This document shows positions 1 through 6,180 of a stretch of 7,924 bases of DNA, one piece after another. The stretch lies in NCBI GenBank assembly GCA_003645495.1, contig QNFK01000067.1, positions 1 through 7,924 on the forward strand, written 5' to 3'. The first letter of the stretch is position 1, and every line of letters begins with the position of its first letter. The stretch comes from Gammaproteobacteria bacterium. GTDB taxonomy: Bacteria > Pseudomonadota > Gammaproteobacteria > Steroidobacterales > Woeseiaceae. Position numbers and translations under genes: made by a program. Under the pieces are notes generated by a model that was given only the letters and a program-made list of their open reading frames with translations, made no database searches and was not told the DNA's origin.

Positions 1-15
1 ATGTACGACATTTTA

Positions 16-22
16 TAGGAGG
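16..22 (+). promoter_or_regulatory. Ribosome binding site of the SRPBCC gene
   Basis: TAGGAGG lies 5 nt before the ATG at 28. It is a strong Shine-Dalgarno sequence and fixes that start. The TAG at 16-18 also closes a five-codon frame from position 1, so an upstream gene could end here, but the window edge prevents a decision. Confidence 0.8.
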
Positions 23-27
23 CAATT

Positions 28-456
28 ATGCCAACAACCGATCAATCAATAATAGTTGATGCACCAGTAGCGGATGTATGGAGCAGGTTTATCAATTTCC
101 ACGATCTTTCATGGGCCCCCAATGTGATAAGTAACGTTGAGAAAGTGGGTGATATTGATGGAGGCACGCCAGGTGCAAGACGGATATTAAATAACGTGTT
201 TCACGAAACCCTTATAGAGATAAATAGCGATAAACACTTTCTGAGATATTCGATCGATGATGGCCCATCCCCTGTCTCGAAGGCAGAGGTTGACGACTAT
301 GTTGGTGTTGTCAGCCTTAAACCTTCTGCGGAGGGTAACGGTACTTTGGTGGGATGGACCTCGTCATGGGAATCGAAGTCCGACGACGCCGTAGAGTTTT
401 GTCATGGTATTTATGTTGCTCTATTAGGCGAACTGGCGAATTCGTTTAAGCCGTAG
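28..456 (+). CDS. SRPBCC (polyketide cyclase/START-like) family protein
   Basis: This 142-residue protein has the START/SRPBCC helix-grip layout. A first strand (QSIIVDAP) leads into the typical 'APVADVWSRFINFHDLSWAPNVISNVE' helix region (about residues 12-38), then a GGTPGARR turn and paired strands (HETLIEIN, HFLRYSIDDGP). It ends with a long C-terminal helix (DDAVEFCHGIYVALLGELANSF). The family binds hydrophobic ligands in a deep cavity and includes cyclases, dehydratases and carriers; nothing here identifies the ligand. The length is normal for a single-domain member, with no signal peptide or membrane segment. A strong Shine-Dalgarno sequence supports the ATG. Codon use is odd: six of ten isoleucines are ATA, with AGA, AGG and TTA codons also present, unlike the neighbours. 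Family assignment is good; function is unknown. Confidence 0.8.
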   Translation: MPTTDQSIIVDAPVADVWSRFINFHDLSWAPNVISNVEKVGDIDGGTPGARRILNNVFHETLIEINSDKHFLRYSIDDGPSPVSKAEVDDYVGVVSLKPSAEGNGTLVGWTSSWESKSDDAVEFCHGIYVALLGELANSFKP

Positions 457-473
457 TTCAGGGTGACGGCCAA

Positions 474-525
474 TAACCCGCTCCGGTGCGTGTAAAAACA
501 GTGCAGGTGTAACCGGGGCGGGTTA
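474..525. terminator. Hairpin between convergent genes, likely bidirectional terminator
   Basis: A 14-nt inverted repeat pairs 474-487 (TAACCCGCTCCGGT) with 512-525 (ACCGGGGCGGGTTA), with a single G-U wobble. The loop is 24 nt. It lies between the stop of the SRPBCC gene (456) and the stop of the minus-strand nitroreductase (544), where a shared terminator is expected. Neither side has a clear T-tract, so it may act differently or only stabilise the 3' ends. Confidence 0.5.
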
Positions 526-543
526 TGAAGCGATCGAAACCGC

Positions 544-1311
544 TCAATCAATTTTCGCAGCGTCTTTGTACATGACCTTGTGGCGCTTTTTCTTGATCCA
601 GGTATCCAGCTCTTCGTCGGTCATGAAATTGCTGCGATCGAATACATCCCAGTGGGTGATTTCCTGCGGTGTTTTTTTCCAGCGCTTGTAGGGTTCCTTT
701 AGCGGCGGTCCAAAACACATGATGTCGAGTATTGAAAGCTCGTCTGGAACGTTGAGTAAGGGTCGCATTGCGTCCTGCGCTTCCTGCTGGCCAATCGCGG
801 TCACCCACCACACGTTGTAACCGAGCGCTGCCGCCGCCAGGTGTGCTGACATTGTAGACGCGGCAACACTTTGCAAAAGGATACGTTCCGCATTCTCGAT
901 ATACATTTTATTGAGGTCAGAGTCATCGTCTTTTAGAACCGGAAAAGCTTTCACATAGCGAAAGTCCGCTACGACGACAATGAATCCCGGGGCGTCGGCG
1001 AGTCCCGCATAGTTGGGCGTTGGAAATTTCATTTTTAGTTTCGCGCGAATGCGTTGCTCGGCGACGAAATAATCCGCTATTTTCTGCTTTACCGTGGGCT
1101 CGCGGACCACTATGTAATGCCAGGGTTGGGCGTTCGCGCCTGACGGTGCGTGACGTGCTGCTTCGAGAATCATTGCATAATGTTCTTTTGGCACATCGTA
1201 ATTCGGCTCGAATTGCCGGGTTGTTATTCGATTGCGGGCGACGGCCATAAAGCTGTCATACAGGGCTTGTTCTCCCATCACGGGTCGTGCTTCTGTATCG
1301 CTGGAACTCAT
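544..1311 (-). CDS. Nitroreductase-family FMN-dependent oxidoreductase
   Basis: From the preferred start this is a 255-residue cytoplasmic flavoprotein of the nitroreductase superfamily, which uses FMN and NAD(P)H to reduce nitro groups, quinones or other acceptors. Visible landmarks are the N-terminal phosphate-contacting RNRITTRQF (residues 26-34), APSGANAQPW (55-64) typical of the FMN pocket, AASTMSAHLAAAALG (150-164) in the dimer-interface helix, and FGPP (200-203). The C-terminal extension is rich in Lys, Asp and Trp. The natural substrate cannot be read from sequence. The frame can be extended to a TTG at 1326, but GGAGG at 1316-1320 lies 5 nt before the ATG at 1311, so I choose that ATG. 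The gene converges with the SRPBCC gene and is separated by 112 nt from the next minus-strand gene, so it is probably its own transcript or a loose read-through. Confidence 0.88.
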   Translation of the reverse strand: MSSSDTEARPVMGEQALYDSFMAVARNRITTRQFEPNYDVPKEHYAMILEAARHAPSGANAQPWHYIVVREPTVKQKIADYFVAEQRIRAKLKMKFPTPNYAGLADAPGFIVVVADFRYVKAFPVLKDDDSDLNKMYIENAERILLQSVAASTMSAHLAAAALGYNVWWVTAIGQQEAQDAMRPLLNVPDELSILDIMCFGPPLKEPYKRWKKTPQEITHWDVFDRSNFMTDEELDTWIKKKRHKVMYKDAAKID

Positions 1312-1399
1312 ATCATCCTCCGCCAACGTACCGCATTTGCTAATAAGCGCGGCCTGGGTAGCCCCAGTGTAAAACGTCTGTGGTGAGGATGAAATGTGT

Positions 1400-1421
1400 C
1401 CGGATCGCCCGCCGGATCCGG
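1400..1421 (-). terminator. Short GC hairpin just after the DUF6455 gene
   Basis: CCGGATC (1400-1406) pairs with GATCCGG (1415-1421) around an 8-nt GC-rich loop. It begins 3 nt beyond the stop of the minus-strand DUF6455 gene. The position suits a terminator, but the minus-strand sequence that follows has no real T-run, so this could be a weak or factor-assisted site. Confidence 0.35.
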
Positions 1422-1423
1422 TT

Positions 1424-1756
1424 TCAGGTCAGGAGTGTCTGTAGCTTTGCAGCATCACGGAAGAAAGGCGCGTTTGGACAAAAGTCGTTGCTGGTGGCAG
1501 CTTCCTCGCTAAGCCAGTGATCGCACAAGCCGGTAGCCGGGCAATGTCGGCAGCGGTTCCGAACCGCGTACATGTCAATCTTCAGCAGTTGGTCCGCATT
1601 TTCAGCTGTCTCCCGGTCAATACCGCAACTCTCCATCATGCGCCGCAAACGGCTTTCCGTGGCAAGCGAATTGCGCCAGTGAAAAATAGCAAGAACGAGG
1701 CTGACGACCACCGCCAGGTATATCGCAACGGTGATGTAGGAATTGACAAAATACAT
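1424..1756 (-). CDS. Small membrane-anchored DUF6455 protein with a four-cysteine motif
   Basis: This 110-residue protein has one N-terminal hydrophobic segment (about residues 5-26) followed by a soluble domain. The soluble part carries RCRHCPATGLCDHWL and FCPNAPFF, giving C69-x2-C72-x5-C78-x14-C93. That matches my memory of the DUF6455 pattern (Cys pair, CxxWL, FCPNA). An extra Cys44 and His71/His80 lie nearby. The cysteine spacing suggests metal or cluster binding, which is inference; the family has no established function that I know of. The positive charges after the membrane segment (HWRNS, RLRR) predict a cytoplasmic C-terminal domain. The ATG at 1756 is preceded by AGGAGGG (reverse complement of 1764-1770) with 7-nt spacing. 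The gene stands alone, separated by more than 100 nt from its neighbours on both sides. Confidence 0.75.
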   Translation of the reverse strand: MYFVNSYITVAIYLAVVVSLVLAIFHWRNSLATESRLRRMMESCGIDRETAENADQLLKIDMYAVRNRCRHCPATGLCDHWLSEEAATSNDFCPNAPFFRDAAKLQTLLT

Positions 1757-1799
1757 AATCCGACCCTCCTGCGGCTACTGGTAGCGAAGCTGCTCTTTG

Positions 1800-1805
1800 A
1801 ATATA
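1800..1805 (-). promoter_or_regulatory. Possible -10 element of the DUF6455 gene
   Basis: The minus strand reads TATATT here (5 of 6 matches to the sigma-70 -10 consensus), about 44 nt upstream of the ATG at 1756. I see no convincing -35 at 16-18 nt spacing, so this is tentative. Confidence 0.25.
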
Positions 1806-1887
1806 CGATCACATGGCCCGGAATCCAGTAAGTAAAAACCGCGACAAGGACACAACATACGAGGGGAGCGGCTCTGGCCGGGTGAGT

Positions 1888-2700
1888 TTAGAGCCCGGCA
1901 CCCTGCCGCTGAATAATTTGTGACGCCAGCTCAGCACCAGCTGCCAGGGAATCCTGGATGCTATGACTATGGCAGTAGCGGCTCAGGAACCCTGCCGCGA
2001 AAGCGTCGCCCGCACCTGTTGTATCGACAACCTCGGCTACGGGAGCGGCAGCACAGTCGATACGTGTGTCGCCGAGATAGGCACGGCTTCCGGCGACACC
2101 CAGGGTAACTACGAAAAGCTTGTTGTGCTCTTCAGCCAAGGTCTCAATACGGGCAATGGTTGCGTCGTCGTCACTCGATAAACCGAAAAAGCCGATATCT
2201 ACTTGCCCGATGTGCCGCTCGAGCAATTCGAAGTCAGGGTGCGCCAGGAAATCAGCAAAATCGATAGCCGTTTGGCCTGCGGTTGAAATGGACATCAGCT
2301 CATCAAAAAGCCCAACGATTTGCAGATATACCGGAGCTACCAACAGACTGCTTTGGGCAATAATTTGTTGCTCCGCTTCGCCGAAGCGGAAGTCTCGCAA
2401 AACGCCTTCTTCATAGCGGACGAACTTCCTCTCGCCGTCTGGCTGGACCGCGATGTACTGAACCGGTGTAGCCCCTGATAAGCGGGAAATATGGTAATCA
2501 ATTCCTGAGTTAGCCAGTGAGGAGAGTACGAGCTCGGCACCGTCATCGTCACCAACCGCTGAGATAATCTGAATAGTGTCCTCATCAGGAAACGCCTGCT
2601 TCGCATTGCGGGCAAAATTGGCGGTGATGCCGCCAAAGAATAATTCACCCGAGGGCAGGTAGTGATCAACACCGCAATCACCTACGCAGACAATGTTCAT
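1888..2700 (-). CDS. PfkB-family sugar kinase, FrlD (fructosamine kinase)-like
   Basis: This 270-residue cytoplasmic kinase belongs to the ribokinase/PfkB family, which moves the ATP gamma-phosphate to a sugar hydroxyl. The N-terminus MNIVCVGDCGVD and FGGITANFARNA (22-33) form the sugar-binding first signature. DTTGAGDAFAAGFL (226-239) is the second PfkB signature, with the anion hole and D232 as the expected catalytic base. VTLGVAGS (198-205) is the usual nucleotide-side strand. Two features recall FrlD, the fructoselysine 6-kinase: YEEGVLRDF (96-104), and a short central DFADF (147-151) in a protein shorter than typical ribokinases (about 300 residues). That comparison is from memory. The ATG directly abuts the upstream TAG with no clear Shine-Dalgarno sequence, so translation is probably coupled to the BtpA-like gene. 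It is the last gene of the three-gene operon. The exact substrate is unknown. Confidence 0.82.
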   Translation of the reverse strand: MNIVCVGDCGVDHYLPSGELFFGGITANFARNAKQAFPDEDTIQIISAVGDDDGAELVLSSLANSGIDYHISRLSGATPVQYIAVQPDGERKFVRYEEGVLRDFRFGEAEQQIIAQSSLLVAPVYLQIVGLFDELMSISTAGQTAIDFADFLAHPDFELLERHIGQVDIGFFGLSSDDDATIARIETLAEEHNKLFVVTLGVAGSRAYLGDTRIDCAAAPVAEVVDTTGAGDAFAAGFLSRYCHSHSIQDSLAAGAELASQIIQRQGAGL

Positions 2701-3498
2701 CTAGTTGCCGAGTGATCGCATGAGCGCTCTGACCGATCCCGCGTCAACAGCCTTGTCTCGCATAAGCGCTGTACCAACGATGGCGCCGCCACAATCAGCG
2801 AGCAGGGTTGTTGCGTTTTTAGCATCGAGGCCGCTACCGATGAGGATCGGTGTATCCTGGCCACTTGCTGCGACTCCCTTTGCCGCCTCGCGCAGGTGCT
2901 CGACTACCGGCGCATCGCCGGTCAGGTCGCCCGTAACTACGATCGCGTCTGCCTGTTTCTCGCAAGCCAGTTGTGCAGATTCACGCAAGGGCCGCTTTCT
3001 GATCATTCTGGCGTACTTGACCTGGATATCCGCCAGGATGAGGATGTCATCCGCGTCGATAGCAGATCTGTAAATAAGCAGATTGTCTGCATCAATTTCG
3101 AACTCGCCGTATTCAGGCCGCGTCATGGCATCGACGAAATAATCGGTGCGAATAAAACCTGCGCCACTCATCCTGGCTACTGCCAGTGATGCTTTCGGGT
3201 CATTCAGCAGAATCTCACACCCAACGATCACCCCGTTACTTTCCTGCACGACAGTCCGGGTGATCGCGGTCATCGCCGCAATGGTCTCCGGCTCCGCCGT
3301 TACACGATGCGGACGATCGTATTCATTCTCGATCCAAACGCCATCCACCCCGGCTTGTTCAAGCACGTGCAAATCTGCGACTGCATGTTGGATCGCGTGG
3401 TCTATTCCCCTGGACTCAGGGTAGCCGGGCAAAGGTGGCAGGTGGATCATGCCAATGATTGTCTTGTCCCCGGGAAACAGCGCTCGAAACCTATTCAA
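2701..3498 (-). CDS. BtpA/SgcQ-family TIM-barrel protein
   Basis: This is a 265-residue protein from the preferred start. Family hallmarks are IIGMIHLPPLPG (14-25), DGVWIENEYDRP (52-63), GCEILLNDP (93-101), GAGFIRTDYF (112-121), ILADIQVKYA (154-163), ADAIVVTGDLTGDAP (183-197), ILIGSGLDAKN (218-228) and GAIVGTALMRD (238-248). They recur as beta-alpha units ending in a phosphate-binding-type GSG...G, as in TIM-barrel enzymes. BtpA was named for a photosystem I biogenesis phenotype and SgcQ for an E. coli sugar cluster; the reaction of the family is not firmly established. The frame is open to a GTG at 3546, but that would overlap the permease by 56 nt. TTG at 3498, with AAGGA 8 nt before it, gives the usual short N-terminus (MNRFRALFPGDK) and an 8-nt overlap. 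A sugar-phosphate or nucleoside-like substrate made or used by the adjacent kinase is my inference. Confidence 0.85.
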   Translation of the reverse strand: MNRFRALFPGDKTIIGMIHLPPLPGYPESRGIDHAIQHAVADLHVLEQAGVDGVWIENEYDRPHRVTAEPETIAAMTAITRTVVQESNGVIVGCEILLNDPKASLAVARMSGAGFIRTDYFVDAMTRPEYGEFEIDADNLLIYRSAIDADDILILADIQVKYARMIRKRPLRESAQLACEKQADAIVVTGDLTGDAPVVEHLREAAKGVAASGQDTPILIGSGLDAKNATTLLADCGGAIVGTALMRDKAVDAGSVRALMRSLGN

Positions 3499-4858
3499 CT
3501 GGCTGATCCTTACGTCTTGCCGCCAGAACCCTGTAGACCGGGGCACCGGCCAGCGTCAACGCTATGCCGATCAGGCTGTCCATCGGGTTGTATATCAGTG
3601 CGGCGATCATGAACAGTGTCATAACGACAATAAAAATGGCGGGCACAACAGGATACCCGGGTAAACGGAATGTTCCGGGTTCAGACTTCATCGGTCGCAG
3701 TTTGAAGATCGACGAAACCATGAGGATATTCATGAACTGAAACGGCACAACAAAAAATGTGACAATGCGAGAAAAGGAGCCGAAGAAAAACAACGCTGCA
3801 ATCGACACGCCGGCAGCGAACAGAATGGCGCCGGAGGGTACGTTTCTCGCTGGCGAGAGGAATGCGACGGTACGAAAAAATGGCGACAGTCGGGTTCCCG
3901 ATGACAGTCCGACGTACTCGGAGGCCGCCGCATAAAAAAGCCGTGGCAGCGTCATGATCAGGCCACCAAGTGCGCCGAATATCGAAATCCACATCAATAA
4001 ACTTAGCGCAGAACCACCGATCGGGCCGAACGCAGCCTCTGCAACTGCCGGGGCGACCAGTGTCGGGTTTTCACGCATGACCTCGAGCGGTACAACGCGT
4101 AAGAAGGTGTAATTAACAAGAAGGTAAATCAGGGTAATTAAAATAACGCCGATACTCATCGCGATCGGGAAGTTTCGATTCGGATTCTTTACCTCGCCGG
4201 CGATATTGGATGCGTCGATCCAGCCGTCGTAAGTGAACAGTACAATCGCGACACCCAGACCCACAAATCGTAGAAAGCCAATAAATCCCTCGTCGCGCGC
4301 CAGCGAGTCTGCAGCCTCTGTCGTCTCTGCTGCCGGAGCTGCAAGGAGCAGTCCGCCTGCTATCAGTGCCACCAGGCCGATAATCTTCAGGCTTGTGAGC
4401 ACGATCTGGGTGCGGCCGCCCCATTCCGCACCGCGCATGTTTATCAAAGCGAAAAATACTATTGCTGCAGCGGCCCACGTCAGTTGCATACCGGATGAAC
4501 CGGAACCAAACACCTGGTTTGCCAGTTCGCCGAATAGTATGGCGACACCGGCGATAGCGCCTGGCCCGCTGACGAGCACCATCATCCATGCCTGCATAAA
4601 ACCGGCAAATGGCCCGTAGGCCTCGGTGAGCGCGTGGTAGGAAACGCCGGCTTTAGGTATGAGGGCAGACAACTCCGCCAGGGTCAGCGCACCACATAAT
4701 GAAATGAAGCCGCACAGCGCCCAGAAAAAATAGACCTGCCACTCGCTCGTTGCGACTGCAGCAAGCTCCCCGGGTGTGAAGAAGATCCCGGAGCCAATCA
4801 TATCGCCCATGACAATGGCGAGCACGGCCCAGAGACCAAGTTTTCTTTGCAGTGACAT
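3491..4858 (-). CDS. APC-superfamily amino acid permease
   Basis: This 455-residue inner-membrane transporter has about twelve hydrophobic segments. It shows the APC landmarks: the TM1 substrate-binding loop GSGIF (22-26), the TM2-TM3 region with AELSALIPKAGVSYHALTEAYGP, YDGW in TM6 (210-213) and GEVKNPNRNFPIA (221-233) in the following loop. The N-terminus LQRKLGLWAVLAI...GSGIF resembles LAT-like and FrlA-type permeases. APC proteins normally import amino acids or related amines by proton symport or exchange; the substrate here is not readable. The ATG at 4858 has only a weak GGGA upstream, and the coding region is uninterrupted. It is the first gene of the operon, and the next gene begins inside its last codons. 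The link to an FrlD-like kinase suggests a sugar-amine or modified amino acid as cargo, which is inference. Confidence 0.88.
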   Translation of the reverse strand: MSLQRKLGLWAVLAIVMGDMIGSGIFFTPGELAAVATSEWQVYFFWALCGFISLCGALTLAELSALIPKAGVSYHALTEAYGPFAGFMQAWMMVLVSGPGAIAGVAILFGELANQVFGSGSSGMQLTWAAAAIVFFALINMRGAEWGGRTQIVLTSLKIIGLVALIAGGLLLAAPAAETTEAADSLARDEGFIGFLRFVGLGVAIVLFTYDGWIDASNIAGEVKNPNRNFPIAMSIGVILITLIYLLVNYTFLRVVPLEVMRENPTLVAPAVAEAAFGPIGGSALSLLMWISIFGALGGLIMTLPRLFYAAASEYVGLSSGTRLSPFFRTVAFLSPARNVPSGAILFAAGVSIAALFFFGSFSRIVTFFVVPFQFMNILMVSSIFKLRPMKSEPGTFRLPGYPVVPAIFIVVMTLFMIAALIYNPMDSLIGIALTLAGAPVYRVLAARRKDQPVE

Positions 4859-4978
4859 TTGTTCCCGGCTGCTTGTCTTGTTAGTTACCGCGAAATGCGA
4901 AGCTCGAATTTACAGGTCTTACCAGTTGTGTGGAAGTGCTATTCTCGCTTCGAAGACACGGGGACGGCAGAGATAATA

Positions 4979-5932
4979 TTGTTAACACTCGACGCAAAAG
5001 CAGTCGCAAAGGCATTGCCTTACGAGCAGCTGATTGAGGCACTCAAAAATGCGTTCAGCGCGAGTATCGAGGTTCCGCAACGGGCACATTATGAAGTGAA
5101 CGTGCCGAACGGCGCACCCGGCACATTGTTGTTAATGCCAGCGTGGCAGCCGGGCAGCGGGATGGGCGTAAAGATAGCCACGGTATTTCCGGACAACGCG
5201 AAGCTCGGTGCCCCGGCTGTATTTGCGAGCTATTTGTTAATGAGTGCCGAGACCGGTGTGCCGGTTGCACTGCTGGATGGCACTGAACTCACGTTGCGGC
5301 GCACGGCTGCGGCTTCTGCGCTCGCTTCCGCTTATCTGTCACGCAAAGATGCACAAACATTGTTAATGGTTGGGACAGGCAATCTTGCGCCGCACCTGGT
5401 TGCGGCACATGCGAGCGTACGGCCGATACGCGAAGTCTGTATCTGGGGCCGCCGACCGGCGGCAGCAAAAAAACTTGCCAACACGTTTTCTGCGGCAGAA
5501 TTTTCGGTGACTATTGCAGAAAGCCTTGCGGATGCGGCGCGGGCGGCGGATATCATCAGCTGTGCAACGCTCGCAACGGAGTCGCTCATTATGGGTGAAT
5601 GGCTAAGTGCAGGGCAGCATCTCGATCTGGTCGGTGCGTTTAAGCCGGATATGTGCGAGGCCGACGAGAGTGCGATCGTTCGGGCAGAAGTGTTTGTCGA
5701 TACGCGGGCAGGTGCGTTATCGGAGGCAGGTGAAATTGTTCAGGCTTTGCAGAGCGAGGCGATAAGTGAAGCGGATATTAAGGGTGAACTCAGCGAGCTT
5801 GTCAGTGGAAAGGTGAGTGGACGCAGTAATGACGACGCCATTACGCTTTTTAAATCGGTGGGTACTGCACTGGAGGATCTGGCGGCTGCAGAACTTGTGA
5901 TGAAGAACTCAGCACCCGACATTTGCGGCTAA
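4979..5932 (+). CDS. Ornithine cyclodeaminase/mu-crystallin family protein, probable ketimine reductase
   Basis: This is a 317-residue cytoplasmic NAD(P)-dependent enzyme. Family features are MGVKIATVFPDN (62-73) with the substrate-binding lysine K65, LRRTAAASALAS (106-117), the Rossmann motif VGTGNLAPHLVAAHA (131-145), and HLDLVGAFKPDMCEADES (214-231). The C-terminal KSVGTALEDLAAAEL (292-306) is also typical. The family covers ornithine cyclodeaminase, alanine dehydrogenase and delta-1-pyrroline/piperideine-2-carboxylate (ketimine) reductases. The VGAFKPDM segment fits the reductases better than true ornithine cyclodeaminase; this is from memory. The frame is open back to 4859, but homologues begin at about LTLDAKAVAKALP, so I use TTG at 4979, preceded by a weak AGAG. 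ATG at 4895 is an alternative. The gene is divergent from the permease operon across about 120 nt, so shared regulation is plausible. Confidence 0.82.
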   Translation: MLTLDAKAVAKALPYEQLIEALKNAFSASIEVPQRAHYEVNVPNGAPGTLLLMPAWQPGSGMGVKIATVFPDNAKLGAPAVFASYLLMSAETGVPVALLDGTELTLRRTAAASALASAYLSRKDAQTLLMVGTGNLAPHLVAAHASVRPIREVCIWGRRPAAAKKLANTFSAAEFSVTIAESLADAARAADIISCATLATESLIMGEWLSAGQHLDLVGAFKPDMCEADESAIVRAEVFVDTRAGALSEAGEIVQALQSEAISEADIKGELSELVSGKVSGRSNDDAITLFKSVGTALEDLAAAELVMKNSAPDICG

Positions 5933-5960
5933 AGCAGCGCCCACAGTAGAAAGAATAACT

Positions 5961-5985
5961 TGTAGGAGCCCGTCCTGACGGGCGA
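5961..5985 (+). repeat. REP element, left copy
   Basis: The element starts TGTAGGAG and contains the perfect palindrome GCCCGTC-CT-GACGGGC, ending GA. This is the build of gammaproteobacterial REP sequences (the GTAGGAG...GGGC type of Pseudomonas and Xanthomonas). A perfect inverted copy lies at 6128-6152. REPs are extragenic, usually near 3' ends, and are thought to be spread by RAYT (TnpA-REP) transposases; none is in this window. Confidence 0.8.
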
Positions 5986-6059
5986 TTAAGCTAGATTATC
6001 GTGATTGTCTGTAGTCTGGCAGGTGCTATTTTGAAGCGGGTTCGATTGGTTGGGTTCTG

Positions 6060-6127
6060 CAAACAATAAAAAGCCGGAATCAGATTTCAGTTTCTAATGA
6101 AGTCTGATCCCGGCTTTTTATTGTTTG
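6060..6127. terminator. Very long hairpin, bidirectional intrinsic terminator
   Basis: Bases 6061-6084 pair with 6103-6126 over 24 positions with one mismatch. The stem continues inward (TTCA 6086-6089 with TGAA 6098-6101) and outward (C6060 with G6127), leaving an 8-nt loop. A GC core (AGCCGG/CCGGCT) is followed on both strands by a T-run (TTTTTATTGTTT on plus, and the same on minus). It lies between the convergent ends of the reductase gene (5932) and the lipoprotein gene (6181), so it can stop transcription from both. Confidence 0.85.
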
Positions 6128-6152
6128 TCGCCCGTCAGGACGGGCTCCTACA
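6128..6152 (-). repeat. REP element, right copy (inverted)
   Basis: This is the exact reverse complement of 5961-5985 over 25 nt, ending GCTCCTACA on the plus strand. The similarity continues outside: AAGAATA at 5951-5957 is mirrored by TATTCTT at 6153-6159, offset by 3 nt. Two inverted REPs flanking a spacer make a REPIN/BIME-like unit, here with a terminator hairpin as spacer. Confidence 0.8.
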
Positions 6153-6180
6153 TATTCTTATGAGTGTCTGCAGGGGTCGA

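Noticed and set aside
1..18. Five-codon frame ATG...TAG at the window start
   Set aside because: It cannot be told apart from the tail of an upstream gene or chance; its TAG is part of the next gene's ribosome binding site.
1312..1326. TTG start extending the nitroreductase by five residues
   Set aside because: The extension covers the GGAGG ribosome binding site, which points to the ATG at 1311.
1354..1367. CTGGG/CCCAG mini-hairpin in the leader of the nitroreductase gene
   Set aside because: Five base pairs are expected by chance, and no riboswitch or attenuator features surround it.
1517..1831. Plus-strand 104-codon open frame opposite the DUF6455 gene
   Set aside because: It lies antisense to a gene with family motifs and a strong ribosome binding site, and its translation shows no domain or organised hydrophobicity.
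1877..1899. GCCGGG/CCCGGC hairpin around the kinase stop codon
   Set aside because: It is only a 6-bp stem that includes the stop codon, with no T-run after it on the minus strand; too weak to call a terminator.
4113..4589. 158-codon minus-strand frame inside the permease
   Set aside because: It is out-of-frame within a clear APC permease and rich in Arg and Cys, as expected for a shadow frame.
4859..4978. Forty extra N-terminal residues on the reductase
   Set aside because: The extension has no family resemblance and fills the whole divergent promoter region; the conserved family start matches TTG at 4979.
5125..5367. TTGTTAATG occurring three times in the reductase gene
   Set aside because: Each time it is the in-frame triplet TTG TTA ATG encoding Leu-Leu-Met at core strands, so protein sequence and codon choice explain it.
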